Shown here: one piece after another, positions 23,636-35,754 of the stretch
Layout of the letters: each line of letters starts with the position of its first letter
Numbering within the stretch: position 1 is the stretch's first letter
DNA from: Viscum album
Lineage: Eukaryota > Streptophyta > Magnoliopsida > Santalales > Viscaceae
NCBI GenBank assembly: GCA_963277665.1
Contig: OY728159.1
Location: forward strand, 1,021,033,343-1,021,097,342
Length of the DNA stretch: 64,000 bases
Direction: 5' to 3'
Notes under the pieces: generated by a model
What the model was told of the DNA's origin: nothing
Seen by the model: only the letters and a program-made list of their open reading frames with translations
Database searches by the model: none
Position numbers and translations under genes: made by a program

Positions 23636-25640
23636 ATGGATTGTTTTTTTCCATACAAAGACTTCATACTAGTGTGGTCTATAACTCCTCGTGTTTGCAA
23701 TGAATTTCGATTCTATCTTTCTCATTGGACCTATGATTTCTACATGAATCATGATGCTCTATCGACATCAATTTGGGATAGTTTTTCTGAACACCCCCTT
23801 CCCTTTCAAAATCCTACAATTATTCATATGCTTGGAAATATGGTTCATCGCTACTTGTGTTCAGATAGTCAAACCGAGCCGATTTTTCATCACATCTCCC
23901 TACACATCTATTTTGAGGTTGATGTTTCTAAACCTCCAATCGACTATGTTTGGATCACATTTGGGGATGAATTCTAGTGCCAGAAACCTATGATTTTTGA
24001 ATCTTGGACTGACTTCTTCTCTTCATGACACCATTTGGGGTACTTATCCAATGTTTATTGGCGTGGTCGCTCAATTCACCCATGGTAAATGAATGAAGTT
24101 CCACAGAATGGGTATACATCTCCCAATTCTCTAGCTATTGAAAATCTGGGTGGAAAGGCCTCATAAACGATTTTCCATCCCCCAAATGATAAGGTTTCTA
24201 ATGATGCCATGGTCTCTGAAATTTTTTGATATAATGAAGTGTTACATGGGTGTCAACCATCAATAAGGACCAATTATTGAATAGGATCATCTTATTCATT
24301 ATCGGGTTTCTCCTTCCATTACAAAGGTTCTGGAAGTCAGCTCCTGGGAGGGTCCAAGTACTCTAGGAGTGGATCAACACCTTCATTACCATTCTATGGT
24401 GACTCCAATAGTAGTGTAGAGTGATAAGCCTAAGGATTCATGTTCATGGGTCATGGATTTCTTCTCCTGCTTGATCCATTATTTGGGTATCAACCCATTG
24501 ATGCTTGGAAAGCTAGGGGATTCAATGTAGGTGGATAGAATGGAAAGGGAGGTATCCTTGGATGTGGATATGGTGGGATATCTAGTTTCAGTCCACTCTA
24601 TCAATGAAGTGGTAGTGAACTTAAAAGTCTATGATGGCTAAGGTCCTGGTGGACCTCATTGTTGGGACTGGGAAGCCACTAACAAGTAACCTCAATTTAT
24701 ATGATGTGGATATGAGAAGCCCATAGGTCCAGACATTCTAGTTCAAGTCTTGCATTCAAGACCATCCTATAATGATATGGTTAAGTCAGAAGGAAAGTTC
24801 ATACTTTCTAAAAACCAGTTTTCAGTGTTGAGAGTAGAAGGACATACACCTGAGGAAAGGAATGATTTGGTGTATTCCCAAGATGTGGACCTCTACAAGA
24901 GTTTGGAGGCTCCTAATAAATAAAGGTATTCTAATTCAGATGTGCTCATTGAGTCTAAGGAAGTGGACATGGATGGGGAATAAATTATAACCACTTAATG
25001 GAAGGGGGAAACACTCTTATAGATCCAGAAGGGTTTATCTAGCACTCTCAAAGGCTGTGTAGAAACAAATATTACTATTTATTACCTATCCCTCCTGTTA
25101 CTCAATCCTCAAGAAAAAGAAATATACCTCTAAAGGTTTCCAATCCAGAAGAGGTAAACTCATCTAAGGGGCTTGACTCTTCACCATAGGATTAATCTAT
25201 ATCTGACCGGGTGCATGCTGTCAAGGAGGTTACTAAATTTGATATCCCTTAGTGGGTTAAGGAATTGATAGAATATGACTAGTTGGAAACATCATCAACT
25301 GTAAGGAAGATTTTTGTGACAAGATCCTTCAGGTAATTACTACATAAGAGGAATATGACCAGTTACTGGGGATGCATCTTCAGGCTAGCCACTCCAAGGA
25401 GAAAGGTGTCTGGATCCACAATCATCTTGGCATAATAGAAAATGGTTTCAATGGGAAGATTATTTTTGTGGAAGATCTCATCTAGACTTTGGACAACGTA
25501 CCATACAACATTGAAATCTATCTTAATGAAGATCGGTGTGAGAAGGATTCACCTCTAAAATGGAGTCTCTTAAGAGTTAAATCCTCTAATAGGATTAAAT
25601 TACAGTTCAGTGATTCGACTATTTCATGTTTGTTTTGGTG
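23636..25640 (+). pseudogene. LINE ORF1-type remnant (DUF4283 / CCHC-type)
   Basis: The first piece (23636-23977) reads HMLGNMVHRYLCSDSQTEP and FEVDVSKPPIDYVWITFGDE, a close match in layout to the plant DUF4283 region of LINE ORF1 proteins (LGNxVGRF..., VEVDxSKPLxxxVWI). After a stop comes a knuckle-like CQKPMIFESWTDFF then HHLGYLSNVYW, equivalent to the CxxCxxxGHxxxxC segment with both middle cysteines lost. Farther on (24400-25640) only scattered open stretches remain, such as KEKGVWIHNHLG (about 25400) and VPYNIEIYLNEDRCEKD (about 25500). No endonuclease or RT is seen. It is on the strand opposite to the CACTA-2 genes. Confidence 0.55.
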
Positions 25641-26165
25641 ATGTCTGTGTGTAATCTCAAATGGTTTACCACTTTTCCATAAATGTGATTTTTCATAATA
25701 ATAATATATAATTAGTAGCAGATTATATAAAACTCCAACTGGTTATAATGGTAACACCAATATCCCACCTTCATAATGATCATCTGTATAAAATTTTCTT
25801 TATTGATTTCTCATAACACTTTTTTCCTCAACTATTTACTTCGATTGAATTCCAGAGTCTTTGTTTGAGAAATTTTCTTCAAGAGAGTTTACTAGTATTC
25901 TAAACCACTAAGAATATATTTATATTTATAAACTTTTTTTGGTGTTTCATATATTAGTAATGTTATCATTGACTACACATCAATCCTTTCAACCCGACAC
26001 TAGCCAAGATTTTGGTGAATATATTTCTATTTTGTGAACCTTCAATGCTTTGAAAACCAAAATTCACATCACAATAGTCACTTTATCTTCACAGTAAATA
26101 TGAGTTCAGTTAGGATATAACTTGAGTGTTGAGAACAGGATGTCCAACAGTAGGAGTAGCAGAAT
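25641..26165. other. CACTA-2 internal AT-rich sequence
   Basis: No gene or repeat recognised. AT-rich with scattered short stops on all frames. Confidence 0.4.
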
Positions 26166-26660
26166 TTTATTGTAGCAGAATGCAAAATAATATCAGGAGA
26201 AACAGTATGGACAAAAGCAGTATTATATAAAGGGACCATGCTAGTTTTGCCCATTTCAGAAGAAACATATTTATCAGCATCAGTTAGCAAAGACCTCTCA
26301 GTGACTGTGCAATTAGTGCTAAGCAGTGCAGGGAGAGGGTGATTAGGGGTACCAGTTTGAGCAATCTTGGAACTGCTAGCATGAGATGGAACCACAGTGT
26401 TAACTTCAGGAGAACAGGAAATGAGAGATGTTGATCCAGCTAAAATAAGTGAGTCATTCACATGCTGGGGTTTCAGAGAACTTACCAGGACATTGTCAGG
26501 TTTAACATGAGCCCTTTCAGCCAGATTGCTCTTTCTTCTCAGGATGACATCCCTTGTAGACTAAATGTTTTTGTTGGTATCAGCAGGGATGACAGGATTA
26601 GAAGCCTCCTGAGTCTTGCAAGCAATTCCTTTGCTGGTTTCTATACATGAGACAAATTCA
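26166..26660 (-). pseudogene. Unrecognised coding-like remnant
   Basis: On the minus strand a Ser/Thr/Pro-rich reading runs from about 26660 to 26166 with one internal stop near 26560. Phrases include LRRKSNLAERAHVKPDN, SLILAGSTSLISCSPEVN, TGTPNHPLPALLSTN and SEMGKTSMVPLYNTAFV. I do not recognise a family. The composition resembles the flexible linker of a LINE ORF1 or a captured gene piece. It is on the same strand as the CACTA-2 genes but about 1.5 kb beyond the end of the second gene. It could also be chance. Confidence 0.3.
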
Positions 26661-27540
26661 TGAGCATTCAAGTATTGGTTAGAAAGTGTAGTGGTCTTAT
26701 TTTCATTGGTGTCATTGACATCATTCAAGTATTGGGAGTCTACACATTCTATCTTTTCTTGATAGAATTTCTATACATTCCAGTAGTGTATTTTAACCAA
26801 AATAGAATGTATATAAATATGAAATGTATAGAAAATGAAGTAGGGTAGATTGGACAATTTTCAGTTTACTCTCTCTAGTATTTCACAACCTGAACCACTT
26901 TATGTCTAACCCAAACCTGTTTAACTCATGTCATGTCCAGATATCATGTCAAGTTAAAAAATTTCACCTCCAATTGAGGCAAACAGAAAATAATTTTAAA
27001 AAATATAATACAAAAATCAGATGCCCCCATCAAACAGTATTGGCCTCCTACAATGAACATTAAAAACCTATGATCAAAGCACATGAAGGAATAATAAGTC
27101 ATTTACCATTGGAATTCTCAAAGCCTTAAGATCCCCATCACCCATGTGTAACAGGGCTACCATGTCAACCTAGAAAACATGAAAACATGAAAAAAGAAAA
27201 GAAAGAATGTGTAGACATGATTAGAATTCAAAAGCTAAAATAAATAACCCTCACTTCCATAGCTTTGAATGTGATTGAACATTTCCCCAGGCCAAGTGAC
27301 CGCAAGAAACCATCTACCGACTCGGGCTACACCAAAACCACAGCTGATTAGAACAATCTGGCATGATGTTACCAGATTTCTTATTGAGAAATTGCTTTTC
27401 TGCAACTTAAATGGTTTTCTTCTGAAATAAAAGTGAAACTGCTACTACAGAAACAAAACAAACAGAATTTATTTTTTCAAACTACTTATCATAGGCGATA
27501 AGTGCTGTAAGCCGTTTTCAGTGAGTGTTGTCAGATGGAA
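26661..27540. other. CACTA-2 internal sequence, nothing recognised
   Basis: AT-rich, no long open frame with meaning. Near 26780 the phrase TTCCAGTAGTG resembles the end of CACTA-2-type elements (ends in CCAGTAGTG), but no partner end or target duplication was found. Confidence 0.35.
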
Positions 27541-27554
27541 ACCTCAGTTTTGGT

Positions 27555-27800
27555 CAGCCCTCACCCTCCTCCCCTGCCCAGCCCTCCCCCTGCCCAGCCC
27601 CCCTCCCCCTCCCCCTCCCCCTCCCCCCTGCCCAGCCCTTTCCCTGCCTAGCCCTCCCCCTCCCCAGCCCCCCTCCCCCTCCCCTCCCCCTCCCCCTCCC
27701 CCCCTGTCCAGCCCTTTACCTGCCCAGCCCCCCTCCCCCTCCCCCCATGCCCAGCCCCTCCCCCTCCCTCCCCACTGCCCAGCCCTCCCCCCTGCCTAGA
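27555..27800. repeat. C-rich simple-sequence tract
   Basis: About 240 bp made of CCCCTCCCC and CTGCCCAGCCC units, nearly free of A. The minus strand has many closely spaced runs of four or more G, so it has strong quadruplex potential. Proline-rich open frames on the plus strand follow simply from CCC and CCT codons and are not genes. Confidence 0.9.
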
Positions 27801-28125
27801 CAACCCAAATAACAGAAATTTTCAAACAGTCTAAACAGAATTTGTAAATCAATATGTGTAGAAATTGTCAATCAACCATCACCTCTTACACCTCTTACAG
27901 TGAAGAAAAACATAAATCGGTGTTAAAGGAAATTGTAATTTTACCCGAAATATACATTGGACATGGTTTCTCCATATGGGCTGGCCAAATCTTTTGAAAA
28001 TAATGCATGGGAAACATTATGAAGGGGCATAACACACTGTTAGAGAGACCGATATTATATATGAGAGCTCAGGTTGGCACTCTTCAGACTGATATTATAT
28101 TTATGAGAGCTCAGGTTGATACACT

Positions 28126-30763
28126 TCAAATAACACCCCTGATGAAAATATAATCCAAAATGCATTTCATTTCATAAAGAAATTCACATACAGTAGTCCA
28201 CGAATACAAAAAAAACTCCAAAAGAAGTCTCTCTGCTAAGTCAAAAATGGAGGGGATTAATATCCCCCCATCACCATCATCATCATCCCCATGTCCAGCA
28301 TCATCATCATCATCATCAACATCACCACCAACCGCACCATCAACATCATCATCAGCAATCTCATCACCAACAACAGCATCAGCAACATCTTCACTAGCTC
28401 CAACATCCTCACCAACTCCATCACCACCACCCTGACCGCCACTCGGACCCTCATGGGAATCACCCGAGGCATAATTTAAAGAGCGCATTGATGCCATACA
28501 TGAATGAAAAGTGGCAGCAGCCTCTGATGGTAGTAACTGACTCAAAACTGACATTTCTTTCATGAAATATTCATTCATTATCTTACTTTTTTCACACTCC
28601 TCTAATACCATTTTCTTTGTTGCAGCTAATTCAGCAGAGCTTTCCAACTCAGAGACCTTAGAGGATTCTGATGATGACCAATACCTAGAGGGGACAATGT
28701 TTTTTCCTGGTCTACAACGGACTCTTCCTGGATGCTCCACACCTAACACCTGACTCAAATGATCATTTGGACCTAAGTTGTCAGCTTCCTTTTCATCCAT
28801 GAACTCCAAGGCAGACTGTTGAAATTATAAACATATTAAATTATGAATTTCGTATAAATGTTTGAAATATAAATAAAAAAACTTACAATTTTATCTTGTG
28901 TTTGCGAATTAACTGCACTTCCATATTTTTTTTCCACTATAGCAGAATAATTTGGCACGAGGTACAGGACCTTCAATGCCCAATACAGCTTGCTACATAT
29001 GAGAAATGCACAAATTTGGATTACAACCATATATGAGAAATGCGAAAAATTGGATTTAAGTGAGTTGCAACAAAGACCTACAAACATTGAGGTAAATGGC
29101 AGTCATAACCAATTGGTGGTTTTCTGAAATGGTTTTCTGAAATGGGTTTCAAGGAAATATACTACTTGTTTAGAAAAAATAGACAAGTCATCTCCTAGTA
29201 TAAGATGTGATTTCCAGGATACATAGACTAACCATGGGAATGCATGAATAAATTATGATGACATGTTATAAATAAGGACATTGTTTTAATTCAGATGAAC
29301 GTACCTGTTGTTTCTCATGCTCGGGCATTGTAGTGCGCCCTAATGTGTGTAAATATGTCATTTCATCTTTGTTTTTTTTGTTTCTCTCTAACACTACCTA
29401 AGAAACACAAAAACAATACAAGTAATAAGAATTAAATTTTTATATAAAAATCATTAAAGATTGGTAGTACCTTAAACCGTTCAGTCTTCCAATGTGCGGT
29501 CATTTTTTGATATTAACTTTTTGGACAGTCAGGGTTTGTGGGTACACCCTCTAACTCAGTACCCACTCTACTCCTCCAACCAATATATAACTCATGTTTT
29601 TATGACCGCCAATACTCTCCAAGATCACTCAACCTAGCAGCTTTGGCAGCTTCACCATTAGTAAAGTTAAATCGACTCTGCAACGAACATGTTAAGTCAT
29701 ATAAATACATTACTAATATAAATATAAATTTATAAAATTTCCATACCCATATCTAGGCCCATGCCCTATCCTTGATGTCAGCACTGATATGTCTCCATGA
29801 GACCGGTTCCACTGGAACGATATCATGATATTTGGCTAAAGTAGCAATGAAACTTCTACACTCCTTAGCATTTTTACCTACCATTTGATTTTGAGGATTA
29901 TAATCCACCATAATCTGAGTTTCACGATTCCAGGCATCTCGCATTCGAGTGCGTCCACGTTGTCTACTAGAAGATCCCACTAAATAAGATAAGAGGTGAA
30001 AAGAGAAGAGTTAAGTGACAATACAATAGGACAGAAGTGAAATGCTATATTTTGAAAGATTTATAAAAACACCTGATGTAGGCTCTTGAATAGACTGTGA
30101 GGCATCTGTAGACTGTGCTGGATCATCATCCTCCGAAGGAAGTAGCTGTTCCACAGCATGCTCCGACTGATCTTCATGAATAGGTTTGGATACTGAAGGA
30201 ACAGACTCAATATGTATAGGAAGGATGGTAGGAAAAGGAGTTGGTGCAGACATGTCAGAATATGCATAGTAAGTCTGGGGATACATGAATGGATATGGAA
30301 ATTGTACAGGTGAGAACATCGGTCGAGTCGGCATGGACATGGAATGGGAAAAAGAGGGTAAATGGGATGATGATGGCGGCATGTATGTGAACATCCTAAG
30401 GGTCTCAAGCGGAGGGCATACATGTGTGGTAGATGGGATGTCCAATGATGGGTCAGTGGGGGGAGTGGTAAGACGGGAGCTCCGCCTAGGCCTAGGAGAA
30501 TCCCTGCTCGGTCCCATAGTGAAAAGAGGGCACTCTGGAGTTATATGTCCCTAAAAAAAATTGATCAAAAATATGAAGATTACATTATATGCAATGCAGA
30601 AGATAAATATTATAATTATTATACTCACTGAAGACAACTCAGGGTCACGTCTAACAGGATCAACATCAAATAATCTCTTCTTGCGAGCTTTTGTAGTTTT
30701 CTTCACAATCTGCATAAGAATGAAATAAATATTTTTTAGCAACAATTTTAAAAAATCATACAT
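28126..30763 (-). pseudogene. CACTA-2 second gene (Transposase_24 / TNP1-like type), multi-exon
   Basis: Minus strand, apparently at least six exons. 30763-30551 has a basic TKARKKRLFDVDPVRRDPE. 30517-30065 is Pro/Ser-rich (MGPSRDSPRPRRSSRL) and ends in an acidic SEDDDPAQ. 29980-29753 has RMRDAWNRETQIM and WRHISADIKDRAW. About 29670-29480 has AARLSDLGEYWRS, a stop, then HELYIGW. About 29400-29300 has KDEMTYLHTLG. The last exon, 28809-28126, has DHLSQVLGVEHPGRVRC, the same conserved block as in CACTA-1 (VSQDDLVAKVLGKEHPGRV), a helical EECEKSKIMNEYFMKEMSVL and a long acidic tail. It lies directly downstream of TNP2 on the same strand. At least one stop lies in the fourth piece; exon borders are inferred. 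Confidence 0.75.
28255..28400 (-). repeat. GAT/GAC triplet tract coding an acidic tail
   Basis: A run of CATCATCATCA-type triplets on the plus strand, read in the gene frame as Asp-rich sequence with Val, Ala and Gly interruptions (DDDDDDAGHGDDDD). The CACTA-1 second gene also ends in a short acidic stretch (ENEGGEGDNASSDPE), so the acidic end is a shared trait and the triplets have enlarged it here. Confidence 0.75.
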
Positions 30764-30875
30764 ACAACATAGAAGTCAAAGAAGACAAATAATGTCATAA
30801 CATTTTTCATTAGTACCAACCTGAGAAACTCACATCAAGTTAAACTGAATGAACTCTGAATATATATGGTTGATT

Positions 30876-33800
30876 TTATATACTACCCTCCACCACCTCA
30901 GGTTCAACATCATCTCTCACAATGGGACAATTTGCATCATCAAATATAGTATTTTGGCTAACACCGATGGGGGCATCAATAGTGACAATTTCATCTCCAG
31001 CATCATGAAAAATATGTCTTGGGATTACTTCATTAATGACACCGTAATCAGGTTTCAAATGATCTTTCACATAAAACACTTGTTTTTCCATTGATGCCAA
31101 AATGTATGGTTCATAAGTATGCAATAATCGACTCATGTCAATAACTCTAAATCCACAATCATCAATAAATGTACCATGTCACGTCATTGAATCAAACCAT
31201 TTACATTTCATCATAGTGACTCGACCTTGAGAGTAGTAATCCAATAACAATATTTTCTCAACCAGTCCATAATAATACACATCTTCATATCGAGGTCGAC
31301 TATCTAATGCACTGGCATAACAATCCGTTCTAGCAGTTAACATAACGCCACCATGTTGTGTTCTCATTTTCATTGCTCTATCAGTTGTAACAAATTTATA
31401 TCCATTGATTATTAAATATTTTCAGTCACGAACCAAAGAATTGGGACCAAAATCCAACGCTCTTAATTCTTGAGAAATGAACTCAGTAGGTAAACTCAAT
31501 ACCTGGAATACATATGACTAATATAATTAAACATATATCTATATTTTAAGGTATTTAAAGTAATGGTCATACCATTGATTTCAACCAAGCTGGGAACTCT
31601 TGGCTATGTATAGCCTCTCTCCTTCTCAATGGAAAATATCGATGAACTCTAGCTATAATTTGTTTATGTTCCCTACATAAAATGATAATAATAGTATAAG
31701 GTATATGTGATGTGATATCGTATGAGATGACATATAGATATTCAAATTACTTACTTGATATAGGCATCGAACAAACAACAATTAAACAATACTGTACGAT
31801 GTGCCATATTCCGCTCTTCAAAGTTCAATGTAACCAATGTATATGACCCGAAAATTCCACTTGTTTGAGGAAGAGAGGGAAACGAGGGTTTAATTTCCTC
31901 ATACTACTCATCTTCATTTCTAATTTGTCGATTATGTCTTGTGGTCACATTGGACAAATACATTGAACAAAAATCCATACATTCTTGGGTCAGATAACTC
32001 CTCACAATGGAACCTTCAGGATAATTCTTATTTCGGACATATGATTTCATTGTGCACATATTTCTTTCAGTGGGATACATCAACCGAAAAGCGACTGGTC
32101 CCCCAAGAAGTGTCTCAGTTGGAAGATGAACTGTTAAATGCAGCAAGCAAGTGAAAAAGGATGGAGGAAAAAAAAATTCCAACTCATACAGAATTAATTG
32201 TTCCTCTTGCTGCATTTTTATCAATAATGATTTGGATAACCTTTTAGCACAAAGGTCTCTAAAAAAATGACACAAGAGAATCACCGTCACTCTTACATTT
32301 TTTGGTAGCAAATGCCGAATTGCTATTGGAATCAATTCATGAAGAAGGATGTGATAATCATGAGTTTTTAGGGATTTCAATTTCAAATGTCTTTTGTTGA
32401 CTCGTTTAGATATGTTTCTAGAATAACCATCTGGAACCTTGATATTCTCCAATATTTCCAGAAATTGATCTTTCTCTGTCGGTGTCATCACATAAGAAGC
32501 ACAGGGAACTTTCCATTTGTTTTCACTGATACAAACAGGGTGTAGTTCTGGTCGAATACCCCAGTCCAATAAATCCCGACGAGATCGGAAGTCATCTTTG
32601 GTCTTCCCCTTAATATTCAAAAGAATTGCAAGCAACATTTCACATATATTTTTCTCAATATGCATTATATCTAAACAATGATGTAACAAATTAGTAGACC
32701 AATATGGAAACACAAAAAAAAATACTTCTCTTTTTCTAATTGTAAGTGACTTGAGTATCAGCAGTCTTCCTCTTTTGAGATTTCAACTGACCTTTCCCTA
32801 ATGAAAAGCTGAAATCATTCAATTCATTAAGCACATCACTTCGAGACATACGTTGAGGTGGTTCTTCAGTGTCAACATTATTATCAAACCTCTGACGATT
32901 CTTCCTGTATTGATGATCCATTGGCAAGAATCGACGATGCCCCATGAAACTCAAACTATGACGATATTTAAGCCTTTTCAATCGTGTATTCTTCATACAA
33001 ATGGGACATGATAATTTTCCCTTCGTGCTCCACCCAGACATCATTGCATAGGCAGGGAAATCATTTATGGTCCATAGAAGGGTAGCACGCATCTGAAACG
33101 TATTCTTTGAAGAAGCATCAAATGTTTGCACGCCTAATTCCCAAAGTTGTTTCAATTCTCTTATTAAAGGCTACAAGTAGACATCTATATCATTACCAGG
33201 ATCTGAAGGTCCAGAAATCAGTATACTCAAGAAAGTGAATGGTTTTTTCATACACATCCACAGAGGAAGATTATAAACATGAATAAAAACTGGCCACGTG
33301 CTATGATTAGTAAGCATCTGACCAAACGGATTAAAACCATCACATGATAGGCCCAATCTGACATTACACACCTCAACTGCAAAATCAGGATGTTGTGAAT
33401 CAAATTTCTGCCATGCTAATCCATCTTCATTTGTCTTCCATCGAGATGTACCACATACTTTACAGTCATTACAGTCAGCTGTTTCCTCCAAAAATATACT
33501 GCAATCTTTCGGACAAGCATGGACTTTATTAGTAGCAAATCCAAGCTGCTTAATTAACTTCCATGCCATGTAATGATTTGAGGGAATATCTGCACCATCA
33601 AGAAGAAAGTCCATCAAAAATGTAAGAATATAATCAATGGCGGTATTAGAAATCCCATACATGGTTTTCCCATGATATAACCGCATTAAAAATTCCAGCT
33701 TAGTCATTTTAGTACATTCTTGATATACTGGAGTTCTGGCATCATCCAATAAATTTTTCACTCTCTCAACATCATCGCCTTCAGTATTTTCCTCATGTCT

Positions 33801-34160
33801 ACTAATGTCATTGTCTTCTTGCACCGATATACTGTCTCTCTCGGAATGATGCACATATGGAAACCAATCAAATATCAAATTCTCCATGTCACTTCTTTCA
33901 TTTCGTTTATGAATAGTCGAAGATTGGCTCATCTCTCCATGGTGAAACCAAACATTATTGTTTGCTTGAAATCCAAATTTTGTTAAATGGTAACTAACTT
34001 ATTCTCGTCTTAACCATGGTCTTCCAACACAATTATAACAGGGACACTGTATACAACCTCCATATGACGCATTGTTAAATAAAAAATCTAAAAAATTCTC
34101 CAAATTATTTTGAAACTCGGTTGAAATCTGATCGGCACGATACATCCATCTTCTATCCAT
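30876..34160 (-). pseudogene. CACTA-2 TNP2 transposase
   Basis: The ATG at 34160 gives MDRRWMYRADQ, the transposase-associated start. One stop at 33999-34001 precedes VSYHLTKFGFQ. The large open piece 33171-33932 has FLMRLYHGKTMYGIS, KVHACPKDCSIF, CGTSRWK, LGLSCDGFNPFGQM, YNLPLWMCMKKPF and GNDIDVYL, then a TAG at 33171-33173. The next piece, to 32736, has TFDASSKNTFQMRATLLWT and the Cys-rich LSCPICMKNTRLKRL. After a stop and a frameshift at a T/A run near 32710-32735 the transposase end and DUF4218 follow (31904-32713: FPYWSTNLLHHCLDIMH, LLGGPVAFRLMYP, EGSIVRSYLTQECMDFCS). A DUF4216-like end (31373-31179: YYGLVEKILLLDYY; then EPYILASMEKQVFYVKD to 30876) closes it. Only about six lesions are visible, so it is better preserved than the CACTA-1 copy. 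Confidence 0.9.
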
Positions 34161-35690
34161 TCTATATGAAGAAAAAAATATCTTTCAGTCAACAATGTAA
34201 ATCATATTTAAAAAATTCATTACAATCAATTTCATTATTAAATTAATCAAAGCATATTAGTAGCTATCAAAACATATTTAATTTCCTCTTCCACCTCTCC
34301 TAAAATTTTTTATCATGAGAGAAAGAGTCTAAGTATAATATTTCATATTTTTATATTCATTTTATAAGTATCTATTTTCTTAAATCATGACCCCTTTTAA
34401 ATCATTAAAGTTCATCCCATTTTCCTTCTTTCCATTGATTTTCTTATTAGTTCATATTCACATTTTATAATTGATAAGAGTGATTTGACATTCATTAATC
34501 TTTACGTCATTAATATACCTATCATAATGAGATGAGATTTTGGAGTTAAATTAATTTATAAACATTATCTTAAATTTATTTACATCAATAATATATTTAT
34601 GACTATATCCAAACCCACTAATGGTTCTCACAGTCAAATTTACCTTGATAAATAATTCATCAACAGTTTTGTTGTCATGCACTCTTTCATCTTGAAACTA
34701 TTATGGACTAATCTCTATCTTTTCTTCTTAATTTTTTTTATTTTCTTCATAAATAATATAATGATTCTTCTATATAGAATAAAATGTTTTACAAACCATG
34801 GATTTTGTTATAGACAAATCTGATAAAAAATATAAAAGTGCATTCCAAGATTTCCCATAATTTTTATGTACTTTTAACTTTTAGATATCATACCATGAAT
34901 CCATATTGAATAGAATAAATAACATCAATTCAATTTAAAATAATTTAAGAAACAATTAACTCATTCTAAGAGTGAAATATTTTTCTAGGAATTATTGCAT
35001 TGCTTTAACTGTTAAAAATTCTACTAATATATGTTAGACACTTAACATAAATAGATTCAACCTTATTCTAATAATAATTATTCCCCTCAAAGGTAATGCA
35101 TGAACCTCCAAAAAATACAACCAAATTCCAACAATAATAAATACTACAACGCCCTTTTACATCCAATAACACACTTTCATTTTCAATTTGCACACCACTA
35201 ATGAATTTAACATATTTATGTGATTATCCATATATTAAAGGTGTGAAAATCATAGCATGAACACACAATTGTTATCAACCATAATGATTTTTACCAATAA
35301 CAACAATAAGTATCAAGAACATGAAAAAATTGTAGAAAAAATGGGTTAACACCCATGAAACACTCCCCTTCCCATCAATTCACATTGTTCAATACATTAT
35401 ATTATTTAGTAAAATAGATAATACTAAATCAAAGATGAAAAACATAATTCTATCCAAATAAATTACACAAAATAAAGGGGAGTTGTTAAATCCTAGACAT
35501 CAATATGAATGTTTGATGGAATTATAATAGAAGAATGGATGAATAGATTTTGAAACACCAAACTGCCTAACTTGAAACTCCTCATAACGTAATGTGAATA
35601 TCCCATTATAAAACCACACTCGAACCTCAACCCAAAAATCTATGAAACATAAATGCAATGAATCTTCCGGTGATTTGATATAAAAATCGG
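34161..35690. other. CACTA-2 upstream region
   Basis: AT-rich 1.5 kb between the TNP2 start and the G-rich subterminal block. No open frame or clear repeat. By position it would contain the promoter of the minus-strand genes, but I cannot point to a definite element. Confidence 0.45.
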
Positions 35691-35754
35691 TGATTAGTTT
35701 AAAAAGAATAAAAAATCAAGGAGAAAAAATTACAAACCTAAATGCAATGAATCT

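Noticed and set aside
26770..26800. A further CACTA end (TTCCAGTAGTG)
   Set aside because: No opposite terminus or target duplication could be found, and the motif is too short on its own.
27521..27812. Two proline-rich open frames
   Set aside because: They come only from C-rich simple sequence (CCC, CCT codons) in overlapping frames.
28247..28479. Plus-strand Ser/Pro-rich, Ile/Thr-rich and minus-strand Met/Val-rich frames
   Set aside because: Shadows of the GAT triplet tract; the minus-strand frame with the conserved HPGRV block is the real one.
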